Below, in pieces: positions 47,777 to 55,563 of a DNA stretch of 64,000 nucleotides. Below the pieces are notes generated by a model, which worked only from the letters and a program-made list of their open reading frames with translations, searched no databases and was not told the origin of the DNA. The first letter of the stretch is position 1; every line of letters starts with the position of its first letter. Location of the stretch: the NCBI GenBank assembly GCA_963740055.1, contig CAVUCL010000005.1:1-64000 (forward strand). Reading direction: 5' to 3'. The stretch comes from WHSW01 sp963740055 (GTDB taxonomy: Bacteria > Actinomycetota > Thermoleophilia > Solirubrobacterales > 70-9). Made by a program: the position numbers and the translations under genes.

Positions 47777-48745
47777 GTGAGCGGGCGGTGGCTCGCGGGC
47801 AAGGTGGCCGCGGCGCTGCTGACGCTCGCCTTCGTCCTCGTCTTCAACTTCTTCCTCTTCCGGGTCATGGGCGACCCGACAACCCAGCTCGCCCGGCTGC
47901 CTCAATCGACGCCGGAGGAGATCGAGAAGCTGAAGGCCGACTACGGGCTCGACAAGCCGGTCACCGGCCAGTTCGCCGACTACGTCGGGCGACACCCTGC
48001 GCCTCGACCTCGGGATCAGCCAGCGCTCCCGCGAGCCGGTCTGGGACGAGATCAAGCGCGCGCTGCCCTGGACGCTGCTGCTGGTCGGCACCGGCACCCT
48101 GCTGGCGACGCTGATCGGCTCCTGGATGGGGGTGGTCGCCGCGACCCGGCGCGGCGAAAGACCGACGACAGCCTGCTCGGCTTCAGCCTCTTCACCTACG
48201 CCGCGCCCGAGTACTGGATCGGGATCATCCTGATCCTGGTGTTCGCGGTCTGGATACCGATCCTGCCCGCGGGTCAGCAGGTCTCGCCGGGGGTCGAGTT
48301 CTCGAGCTGGTTCGCGGAGGCGCTCGACGTCGCCGAGCACCTGATCCTGCCGGCGACCGCGATGACCCTGATGCTGCTCGGTCAGTACTTCCTGATCATG
48401 CGCTCGTCGATGGTCGACGTGCTGACCGAGGACTTCATCACCGTCAAGCGCGCGACCGGGCTGCCCTGGGAGCGGGTGGTGCGCAGTCACGCGGTGCCGA
48501 ACGCGCTGCTGCCCCTGGTGACGCTGTCGGCGATCCAGTTCGGCGCCGTGGTCGGCGGCGCGATCACGATCGAGACGATCTTCTCCTGGCCCGGGCTCGG
48601 CGAGCTCACCTTCACCGCGATCAACGACAAGGACTTCCCGGTCCTCCAGGGCACCTTCCTCGTCTTCTCCGCCGGGGTGATCCTCGCCAACCTGCTCGCC
48701 GACTGCCTCTACTTCTACCTCGACCCGCGGGTGCAGTCGCGATGA
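47777..48745 (+). CDS. Peptide ABC transporter permease 1 (DppB/OppB type; two compensating frameshifts)
   Basis: A roughly 322-residue permease with about six helices and the C-terminal inner-membrane component loop. Conserved parts are LRLDLGISQRSREPVWDEI, the ATGLPWERVVRSHAVPNALLP segment (the EAA-type loop contacting the ATPase) and GGAITIETIFSWPGLGELTF. An extra G near 47987 and a missing G near 48156 put the central roughly 55 codons in another frame; both are one-base changes in G runs, so probably sequencing errors. GTG start, ten bases after the binding-protein stop. Confidence 0.82.
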   Translation: MSGRWLAGKVAAALLTLAFVLVFNFFLFRVMGDPTTQLARLPQSTPEEIEKLKADYGLDKPVTGQFADYVGRHPAPRPRDQPALPRAGLGRDQARAALDAAAGRHRHPAGDADRLLDGGGRRDPARRKTDDSLLGFSLFTYAAPEYWIGIILILVFAVWIPILPAGQQVSPGVEFSSWFAEALDVAEHLILPATAMTLMLLGQYFLIMRSSMVDVLTEDFITVKRATGLPWERVVRSHAVPNALLPLVTLSAIQFGAVVGGAITIETIFSWPGLGELTFTAINDKDFPVLQGTFLVFSAGVILANLLADCLYFYLDPRVQSR

Positions 48746-49650
48746 CCGCAGGGCCGGTGACGACGGCCGACGGGGTCGCGGCGGTGGGCGCGGCGGGGCC
48801 GCCGCTCGGCGACCGCGGCGTCCGCGATCTGCTCCTGCACACGAAGCGCGGCAGGTTCGGGATCTCGGTGCTCGGCGTGTTCGCGTTCATGGCGGTGTTC
48901 GGGAGCCTGATCGCCCCGTACGACCCGTTCGCCTCGAGCCTCGACGTGCTCGCGCCGCCGAGCTCCGAGCACTGGCTCGGGACGACCGAGAGCGGCGCCG
49001 ACGTGCTCTCGCAGATCCTCGTCGGCGCCCGGGTCTCGATCGTCGTCGGCTTCGCCGCCGCGATCATCTCGGCGGTGCTCGGCTCGGCGGTCGGGCTCGC
49101 GGCCGGGTACTTCGGCGGCTGGACCGACCGGATCCTCGACGCGCTCGAGAACTGGTTCCTGGTGATCCCGACGCTGCCGCTGATGATCGTGCTCGCGCGG
49201 CTGCTCGACCCGTCGCTCGGGGTGCTGATCATCGTCATCGGCCTCACCTCGTGGGCCGGCACCGGCCGGATCGTGCGGGCCCAGGTGCTGACCCTGCGCG
49301 AGCGCGCGTTCGTCGAGCGCGCCCGGGCGCTCGGGGCGCGCGATCGCTACATCATCCGCACCCACATCCTCCCCAACACGCTGCCGCTGATCTTCGCCAA
49401 CACCGTGCTGATCGTCGCCGTCGCGATCCTCTCCGAGGCGGCGCTCTCGTTCCTCGGCCTCGGCGACCCGAACCGGATCTCCTGGGGCTCGATGCTCGAG
49501 AACGCGTTCGAGTCCGGCGCCCCGAGCGCCGAGGCGTGGTGGTACGTGATCCCGCCCGGGCTCTGCATCACCACCCTGGTGCTGGCGATCGCGGTGCTCG
49601 GCTACCTGTTCGAGGAGTACATCAACCCGCGGCTGAGGGAGCAGGGATGA
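48742..49650 (+). CDS. Peptide ABC transporter permease 2 (DppC/OppC type)
   Basis: A 302-residue inner-membrane permease with six predicted helices. It has the OppC-type start (GRFGISVLGVFAFMAVFGSL, then HWLGTTESGADVLSQILVGARVS), and the EAA loop RAFVERARALGARDRYIIRTHILPN with DPNRISWGSML later. Intact, unlike permease 1. ATGA overlaps on both sides show tight coupling with permease 1 and the first ATPase. Confidence 0.88.
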   Translation: MTAGPVTTADGVAAVGAAGPPLGDRGVRDLLLHTKRGRFGISVLGVFAFMAVFGSLIAPYDPFASSLDVLAPPSSEHWLGTTESGADVLSQILVGARVSIVVGFAAAIISAVLGSAVGLAAGYFGGWTDRILDALENWFLVIPTLPLMIVLARLLDPSLGVLIIVIGLTSWAGTGRIVRAQVLTLRERAFVERARALGARDRYIIRTHILPNTLPLIFANTVLIVAVAILSEAALSFLGLGDPNRISWGSMLENAFESGAPSAEAWWYVIPPGLCITTLVLAIAVLGYLFEEYINPRLREQG

Positions 49651-50700
49651 ACGCGAGCACGGAGCAGGGAGCAGGGAGGGGCGAAGGATGGGGTCGGGCT
49701 CCGCTCTTGGAGGTCGAAGGGCTGCGGGTGGAGCATCGGGGGCGGCCGATCGTCGACGGGGTCGACTTCGCGCTGCGGCCCGGCGAGGCGCTCGGAATCG
49801 CGGGCGAGTCGGGGTGCGGGAAGACGACCACCGCGCTGGCGCTGATGAAGCTGCTGCCGGCGACCCTGCGCCAGTCGGGGTCGATCACCCTGCGTCCGCC
49901 GGGGGCGGACGAGCCGATCAACATCGGCAAGCGCACCGAGGCGGGAATGCAGGCTGGTGCGCTGGCGCCACGTCTCGCTGATCTTCCAGGGCGCGATGAA
50001 CGCGCTCGACCCGGTGCAGCGAGTCGACGAGCAGATCGCCGAGGCGATCCGCCTCCACGAGCGGGTCGACTCGAAGCGGGCGGCGGCGCGGATCGACGAG
50101 CTGCTCGCCACCGTCGGGCTGACGCCGGGCGCCGGGCGCCGCTACCCGCACCAGCTCTCCGGTGGTCAGCGCCAGCGGGTGATGATCGCGCTCGCGCTCG
50201 CCTGCAACCCCTCGCTGGTGATCGCCGACGAGCCGACGACGGCGCTCGACGTGGTCATGCAGGCCCAGGTGCTGGAGCTGCTCGAGCGCCTGCGCGAGCA
50301 GCTCGGGCTGGCGCTGATCCTGATCTCGCACGATCTCGGTGTGCTCGCCGAGACCTGCGACCGGATCGCGGTCATGTACGCGGGCAGGATCGTCGAGACC
50401 GGCCCGGTGAGCTCGGTCTTCGCCCGCCCGCAGCACCCCTACACGAAGCGGCTGTTGGAGTCGCTGCCGGTGATCGGCGGCGCCCGCGACCTCGCGGCGC
50501 CGATTCCCGGCGGTCCGCCCGACCCCGACCACCTCCCCGAGGGCTGTCGCTTCCGGCCGCGCTGCCCCTATGCCGCCGACCGCTGCCTCACCGACCCGCC
50601 GCTGCGCGAGGTCGCGCCGCGCCACGCCTCCGCCTGCCACTTCGCCCCCTGGTCGGAGTGGCCGGCGCCGTCGGCGACCGAGGCCGAGGTGGCCGGATGA
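49647..50700 (+). CDS. Peptide ABC transporter ATPase 1 (DppD/OppD type; one frameshift)
   Basis: A roughly 350-residue ATPase. Walker A is GESGCGKTTTALALMKLL, the Q-loop region SLIFQGAMNALDPVQ, signature LSGGQRQRV, Walker B LVIADEPTTALDV, and the H-loop SHDLGV. The C-terminal oligopeptide-transporter extension (GCRFRPRCPYAADRC) carries the cysteine set that can bind an iron-sulfur cluster in this family. One extra G near 49952 (CAGGCTGG for CAGCTGG) separates Walker A from the rest; correction reads MQLVRWRHVSL. Confidence 0.85.
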
Positions 50701-51677
50701 GCGCTCCGCTGCTCGAGGTCCGCGAGCTCGAGATCCAGTTCCGCGTTCGCAGGGCGACGACCCGGGCGATCGACGGCGTCTCGCTCGATTGGCGCCCGGG
50801 CGAGATCCTCGGGATCGTCGGCGAGTCCGGCTGCGGCAAGTCGACCCTCGCACGGGCGATGCTGGGACTCGTCCCCGCCGCCGCCGGAGAGATCCTGCTC
50901 GACGGCGACGCGGTCGCTGGCCGCGCCCGCCTCGGCGAGCTGCGAACCCGCGTGCAGATGATCTTCCAGGACCCCTACCAGACGCTGAACCCGCGCCAGC
51001 GGGTGGAGGCGATCGTCGCCGAGCCGCTGGTCGTGCAGGGCGTCCCGCGCGCCGAGCACGAGGCCCGCCTCGGTCGCGCGCTCGACGACGTCGGGCTCGA
51101 CCCGGAGCGCTTCGCGCGCCGCTATCCCCATCAGCTCTCCGGCGGCCAGCGCCAGCGGGTGGCGATCGCCGCGGCGCTCGTGCTCGAGCCCGACGGGCTG
51201 ATCTGCGACGAGCCGGTGTCGATGCTCGACGCGTCGGTGCGGGCGCAGATCCTCGCCGTGCTGCTCGAGCTCCAGCGCCGCCGCGGCCTGGCGCTGGTCT
51301 TCATCACTCACGACCTCAGCCTCGCCTGGTCGCTCTGCGACCGGCTCGCGGTGATGTACCTGGGGCGGGTGGTCGAGGAGGGTTCCGCGGTGGACGTGAT
51401 CGAGCGCCCGCAGCATCCCTACACCCGGGCGCTGGTCGACGCGATCCCGGTCCCGGCGGTCGGCGGCGGCGAGCGTCGCGAGCTGCTCACCGGCGAGCTC
51501 CCGGACGCGACCAACGTCCCCAGCGGCTGTCGCTTCCACCCGCGCTGCCCGCGGCGCTTCGAGCCCTGCGACCGGATCGACCCGCGGTTGATCGAGGCCG
51601 GGGGGGCCGAGCAGCGGGCCGCCTGCCTGCTGCACGACCCCTCGCTCGCCGCCCAGGGCACCGCCGCCGATGGCTGA
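50697..51677 (+). CDS. Peptide ABC transporter ATPase 2 (DppF/OppF type)
   Basis: A 326-residue intact ATPase: Walker A GESGCGKSTLARAMLG, Q-loop IFQDPYQTLNPRQ, signature LSGGQRQRV, Walker B GLICDEPVSMLDASV, H-loop THDLSL, and the C-terminal GCRFHPRCPRRFEPC cysteine extension. It pairs with ATPase 1 to energise the importer. Starts inside the stop of ATPase 1 and overlaps the S58 peptidase gene by eight bases. Confidence 0.9.
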   Translation: MSAPLLEVRELEIQFRVRRATTRAIDGVSLDWRPGEILGIVGESGCGKSTLARAMLGLVPAAAGEILLDGDAVAGRARLGELRTRVQMIFQDPYQTLNPRQRVEAIVAEPLVVQGVPRAEHEARLGRALDDVGLDPERFARRYPHQLSGGQRQRVAIAAALVLEPDGLICDEPVSMLDASVRAQILAVLLELQRRRGLALVFITHDLSLAWSLCDRLAVMYLGRVVEEGSAVDVIERPQHPYTRALVDAIPVPAVGGGERRELLTGELPDATNVPSGCRFHPRCPRRFEPCDRIDPRLIEAGGAEQRAACLLHDPSLAAQGTAADG

Positions 51678-52629
51678 GCGCTGGCGCGAGATCGGCGGCG
51701 CGGTCGGCCTGCTCGAACCGGGCGAGCGCAACGCGATCACCGACGTCCCCGGGGTTCGCGTCGGTCACGCCCAGGCGGCGAGCGGCGAGCCGACCGGGGT
51801 CAGCGTGGTCGTGCCCCCGACGCTGCCGGCGCCCGCCGGGACCGCGGTGGTCAACGGGATGGGCGAGCTCACCGGCCGGATCGAGATCGACGAGCGCGGC
51901 TCGACCGAGACCCCGGTCTACCTCTGCGGCACGCACGCGGTCGGGATCGTCCACCACGCCGCGGTGATCGCCTCAGGGCGCGGGCCGGAGGAGGTCGTGC
52001 TGCCGGTGGTCGGCGAGTGCGACGACAGCTGGCGCGCCGACTCGCGCACGGTCACCGTCGCCGACGTCGAGGCGGCGCTCGCCGCGGCCGGGCCCGAGGT
52101 CGCCGAGGGCACCGTCGGTGCCGGCACCGGGATGATGTGCTTCGAGTATCCGGGCGGGATCGGGACCGCGTCGCGGGTCGTCGGCGAGCACCGCGTCGGC
52201 GTCCTCTGCCTCTGCAACTTCGGCGAGCGCGAGCGCCTCGACCTGTTCGGGACCACGCTCGAGCCGCCGCCGACGCGGGTCGCGCCCGCGGGCTCGTGCA
52301 TCACCGTCTGCGCGACCGACGCACCGCTGCGCCCGGACCAGCTTTGCCGCCTCGCCCTGCGCCCGCTGCTCGGGCTCGCGCGGGTCGGCTCCTACGGCTC
52401 CGACGGCTCGGGCGAGATCGGGCTCGCGTTCTCGACCGGAGCCGCGGGCGCGGTCGCGAACGAGGAGATCAACCCCTATTTCGCCGCCGCCTGGGAGGCG
52501 GCTCAGGAGTCGGTCTACAACTGCCTCGTCGCCGCCCGTCCCGGAGAGCTTCGCGACGGGACGATGCAGGAGGAGTTCCCGATCGAGGTCGTCCGCGAGC
52601 TCGCCCGGTCGCGCGGTGCCCGCCGCTGA
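51670..52629 (+). CDS. S58-family (DmpA/BapA-type) aminopeptidase
   Basis: A 319-residue Ntn-hydrolase-like peptidase of family S58 (P1 family). NAITDVPGVRVGHA, EGTVGAGTGMMCFEYPGGIG, and GSCITVCATDAPLRPDQLCR are diagnostic; the precursor should cleave itself between Gly208 and Ser209, with Ser209 becoming the nucleophile of the beta chain. Characterised relatives (DmpA, BapA) release N-terminal D-amino acids, beta-alanine or other beta-amino acids from peptides. No signal peptide, so it would act on peptides brought in by the co-encoded ABC importer. Confidence 0.85.
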   Translation: MAERWREIGGAVGLLEPGERNAITDVPGVRVGHAQAASGEPTGVSVVVPPTLPAPAGTAVVNGMGELTGRIEIDERGSTETPVYLCGTHAVGIVHHAAVIASGRGPEEVVLPVVGECDDSWRADSRTVTVADVEAALAAAGPEVAEGTVGAGTGMMCFEYPGGIGTASRVVGEHRVGVLCLCNFGERERLDLFGTTLEPPPTRVAPAGSCITVCATDAPLRPDQLCRLALRPLLGLARVGSYGSDGSGEIGLAFSTGAAGAVANEEINPYFAAAWEAAQESVYNCLVAARPGELRDGTMQEEFPIEVVRELARSRGARR

Positions 52630-53929
52630 CCTGCGCGAGGAGGTCGTCGACCTCGCTCGCGCCCTGATCCGGATCGACACCTCGAACCCGCCCGGCAACG
52701 AGACCCCGGCCGCGGAGCTGCTCGCGCGCCATCTCACCGAGGCCGGGGCGGAGTGCGAGCTCGTCGGCCCCGACCCCGGGCGGCTGAACCTGGTCGCGCG
52801 CGTCCGCGGGCGCGGCGAGGGACCGTCGCTGATGCTGCTCGCGCACACCGACGTCGTCCCGGCGCCGGCCGCGGGCTGGACCGTGGCGCCGTTCGACGCC
52901 GTGATCCGCGATTCGACGCTGATCGGTCGCGGAGCCACCGACATGAAGAACGAGCTCGCCGCGCGCGCGGTCGCGATCGCCGAGCTCGCCCGCTCGGGCG
53001 AGCGGCCCGCGGGCGACGTGGTTCTGGTCGCCGAGGCCGACGAGGAGCGAAACACCGCCGACGTCGGGATGTCGTGGCTGGTGCGCGAGCGCCCCGACCT
53101 GCGTGCCGACTACGCGCTCAACGAGGGCGGGGGCCAGCTGTTCGAGCTCGCCGACGGTCGCCGCCTGATCACCGTCTCGGTCGGCGAGAAGCTGGTCAGC
53201 TCGCTGCGCCTGCGCGTCCACGGGCGCGCCGCGCATGCCTCGATCCCGGTGCGGGCCGACAACCCGCTGCGCCACGCGGCGAACGCGATCGAGCGCCTGC
53301 TGGCGGAGCCCGGCCCGGAGCTGATCACCGCCTCGGTCACCCGCGCGCTCGAGGCGCTCGGCGCGCCCGCGGGCGGCGCGGCGATGGCCGAGTGGGCCGA
53401 GGCCCAGCACCCGCTGCTCGGCGAGCTGCTGCCGGCGATGACGCGGATGACCGTGACCCCGACCGGGCTCGCGACCGGCGAGCCCGCGAACGTGATCCCG
53501 CCGTTCGCCGACGTCGTCTGCGACTGCCGCGCGGTCCCGGGGCAGGGCGAGGCCGAGATCCGTGCCCACGTCGAGCGCGCGCTCGGCGCCGGCTACGCCT
53601 ATGAGCTCGAGCTGCTCGAGCCGCTCGTCGGCGGGACCGAGTCGCCGCTCGACACGCCGCTCTACGAGGTGATCGAGGGCTGGGTCGCGCGGCGCTTGCC
53701 GGGAGCGGTCGTGTTGCCGGTGGTGACCCCGGGGTTCAGCGACTCGCACTGGGTCCGCGCGGCCCACGACACGGTCGCCTATGGCTTCGCGCCGGTGCTC
53801 GCGACCGACCCGGCCGAGTACGCGCGGGCGGCGCACGGACCCGACGAGGCGCTCGCGGTCGACGACCTGGTCGAGATGGCCGAGTTCCACCTGCACGCGG
53901 TCCGGGCGCTCGCCGGGCTCGACCGGTGA
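52616..53929 (+). CDS. M20-family metallopeptidase
   Basis: A 437-residue dizinc M20 peptidase (ArgE/DapE/CPG2 type). Metal and catalytic motifs: LLAHTDVVP, GRGATDMKNELAA, VAEADEERNT, the lid-domain HGRAAHASIP, and the C-terminal SDSHWVRAA, whose His is the last ligand (in place of the usual TDxRxxR-H pattern). GTG start overlapping the S58 gene by 14 bases; last gene of the operon. Likely a cytosolic di- or tripeptidase or N-acyl-amino-acid deacylase acting with the S58 and S66 peptidases. Confidence 0.85.
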   Translation: MPAADLREEVVDLARALIRIDTSNPPGNETPAAELLARHLTEAGAECELVGPDPGRLNLVARVRGRGEGPSLMLLAHTDVVPAPAAGWTVAPFDAVIRDSTLIGRGATDMKNELAARAVAIAELARSGERPAGDVVLVAEADEERNTADVGMSWLVRERPDLRADYALNEGGGQLFELADGRRLITVSVGEKLVSSLRLRVHGRAAHASIPVRADNPLRHAANAIERLLAEPGPELITASVTRALEALGAPAGGAAMAEWAEAQHPLLGELLPAMTRMTVTPTGLATGEPANVIPPFADVVCDCRAVPGQGEAEIRAHVERALGAGYAYELELLEPLVGGTESPLDTPLYEVIEGWVARRLPGAVVLPVVTPGFSDSHWVRAAHDTVAYGFAPVLATDPAEYARAAHGPDEALAVDDLVEMAEFHLHAVRALAGLDR

Positions 53930-53966
53930 GCCTCACGTTCGCCGCGCCGGCGTCGTTTCACCTCCG

Positions 53967-54467
53967 ATGAACGAGAACGACTCACCCCAGCTGTACACGA
54001 CCATCTCGAGCCCGGTCGGCGAGCTGCTGCTCGTCGGCGACGAGCGCGCGCTGCGCGGGCTCTACCTCCAGCACGGCCCGCATCCGGCGGCGATCGAGCC
54101 GGGCTGGCGCGCCGCGAGCGAGCCGTTCGCGGACGTCTGCGCGCAGCTCGACGAGTACTTCGCCGGGCAGCGGCACGAGTTCGAGCTCGAGCTCGAGCCG
54201 AGCGGGACCACGTTTCAGCGTCGTGTCTGGAGCGCGCTCGAGTCGATCCCCTACGGAACGACGGAGACCTACGGCGAGCTCGCCCGGCGGCTCGGCGTCC
54301 CGCGCGCGTCGCGCGCCGTCGGCCGCGCCAACGGCCGCAACCCGATCTCGATCGTCGTTCCCTGCCACCGCGTGATCGGCACCGGCGGCAACCTGACCGG
54401 CTACGGCGGCGGGATCGAGCGCAAGCGCACCCTGCTCGAGCTCGAGGGCTCGCTGCTGGCGGCCTAG
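53967..54467 (+). CDS. ogt: Methylated-DNA-protein-cysteine methyltransferase
   Basis: A 166-residue suicidal alkyltransferase. The N-terminal ribonuclease-like domain (TTISSPVGELLLVGDERALRG) is followed by the DNA-binding domain FQRRVWSALESIPYGTTETYGELA and the active-site IVVPCHRVIGTGG, whose Cys accepts the alkyl group from O6-alkylguanine; the asparagine hinge (RANGRNPISI) is present. It begins 37 bases after the M20 gene and is convergent with the asparaginase gene. An unrelated house-keeping role is likely. Confidence 0.9.
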   Translation: MNENDSPQLYTTISSPVGELLLVGDERALRGLYLQHGPHPAAIEPGWRAASEPFADVCAQLDEYFAGQRHEFELELEPSGTTFQRRVWSALESIPYGTTETYGELARRLGVPRASRAVGRANGRNPISIVVPCHRVIGTGGNLTGYGGGIERKRTLLELEGSLLAA

Positions 54468-54475
54468 CGGGACTC

Positions 54476-55474
54476 TCAGCCGTCGTCCTGGCGAAATGCC
54501 CGGTGGACCTCGTCGATCGAGAGCTCGGAGGCGAGGCAGGCGAGCAGCTTCATCCGCGCCGCCTGCGGGGAGAGGAAGCCGGCGGGGATGATCTGTGTCT
54601 CGCGCAGGTCGCGCTCGGAGCCCCGGTAGCCGTAGGTCGCGTTCAGGATCACGCCGCGCTCGGGCCGGGAGTAGGCGATGACCGGGATCCGCTCCGCCGC
54701 GTCGGCCCAGAGCTCGAGCAGCGGCGGCGCCAGGTGGCCGGCGCCGAGGGTGCCGATCACCACCCCCTGGGGGTCGGTCGCGAGCGCGGCGCGAGCGAGG
54801 GTGCCGTCGTCGCCGGCCGCGGTCGGGACGACCAGGACCCGGCAGTCGAGGTGCGGCGGGTCGAGCGGCGGGTTGCGCGGGATCCGCGACCAGATCGTCG
54901 GGTGGCCCTCGGTGACGCGTCCGAGCGGCCCGGTCTGCGGCGACGAGAACGCGACCAGCGAGGTGGTGTCGGTCTTACGCGCGCCGCGGGCGTGATGGAT
55001 CTCGCCGCCGAAGCAGACCAGCGCCCCCATCCCGGCCGCCTCCTCGCTGGCCGCGACGCTGACCGCGTCGACGAGGTTCGCGGGGCCGTCCGCCCCGGGC
55101 GCCGAGGCCGGACGGGCTGCGCCGGTGAAGACGATCGGCGGCTCGGCGTCGTGGACGACGTCGCAGAGCATCGCCGTCTCCTCGAGCGTGTCGGTGCCGT
55201 GGGTGACGACGACGCCGAGCCCGCGCCGGGCCGCGTCCCGGGCCTCGCGGCAGATCGCGAGCTGGTCGGCGAGCGTCAGGTGCGCGCTGGGCAGGTTCGA
55301 GATCGTCCGCGCCGCGAGCTCGTCGTCGTCGGTGAGCGCCGGGATCGCCGCGACCAGGGCCTCGCCGTCGAGGCGCGGGGTCGCGCCGCGCTCGTCGGTC
55401 ATCGAGATCGTGCCTCCCGTGGCCAGCACGAGCACCCGCCGCGCGCGCGCCTCGGCGTCGGTCCTGGTCGCCAT
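54476..55474 (-). CDS. L-asparaginase family protein
   Basis: A 332-residue asparaginase (type I/II fold). VLVLATGGTISMTDERG holds the first catalytic Thr, THGTDTLEETA holds the second Thr-Asp pair, and VFTGAARPASAPGADGPANL the following loop. The internal ATG was chosen because the upstream segment is unlike the family and overlaps the promoter of the next divergent gene. Cytosolic, releasing ammonia from asparagine (or glutamine). Separated by eight bases from the convergent ogt. Confidence 0.85.
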   Translation of the reverse strand: MATRTDAEARARRVLVLATGGTISMTDERGATPRLDGEALVAAIPALTDDDELAARTISNLPSAHLTLADQLAICREARDAARRGLGVVVTHGTDTLEETAMLCDVVHDAEPPIVFTGAARPASAPGADGPANLVDAVSVAASEEAAGMGALVCFGGEIHHARGARKTDTTSLVAFSSPQTGPLGRVTEGHPTIWSRIPRNPPLDPPHLDCRVLVVPTAAGDDGTLARAALATDPQGVVIGTLGAGHLAPPLLELWADAAERIPVIAYSRPERGVILNATYGYRGSERDLRETQIIPAGFLSPQAARMKLLACLASELSIDEVHRAFRQDDG

Positions 55475-55563
55475 TGCGGCGACGATAGCGCCGTCCGGCC
55501 GGGGTCCGCCCGCGGACCGGAATCGGCGCATCGCCGCAGGGGAGCGGCTAGGGTCGCAGCCGG

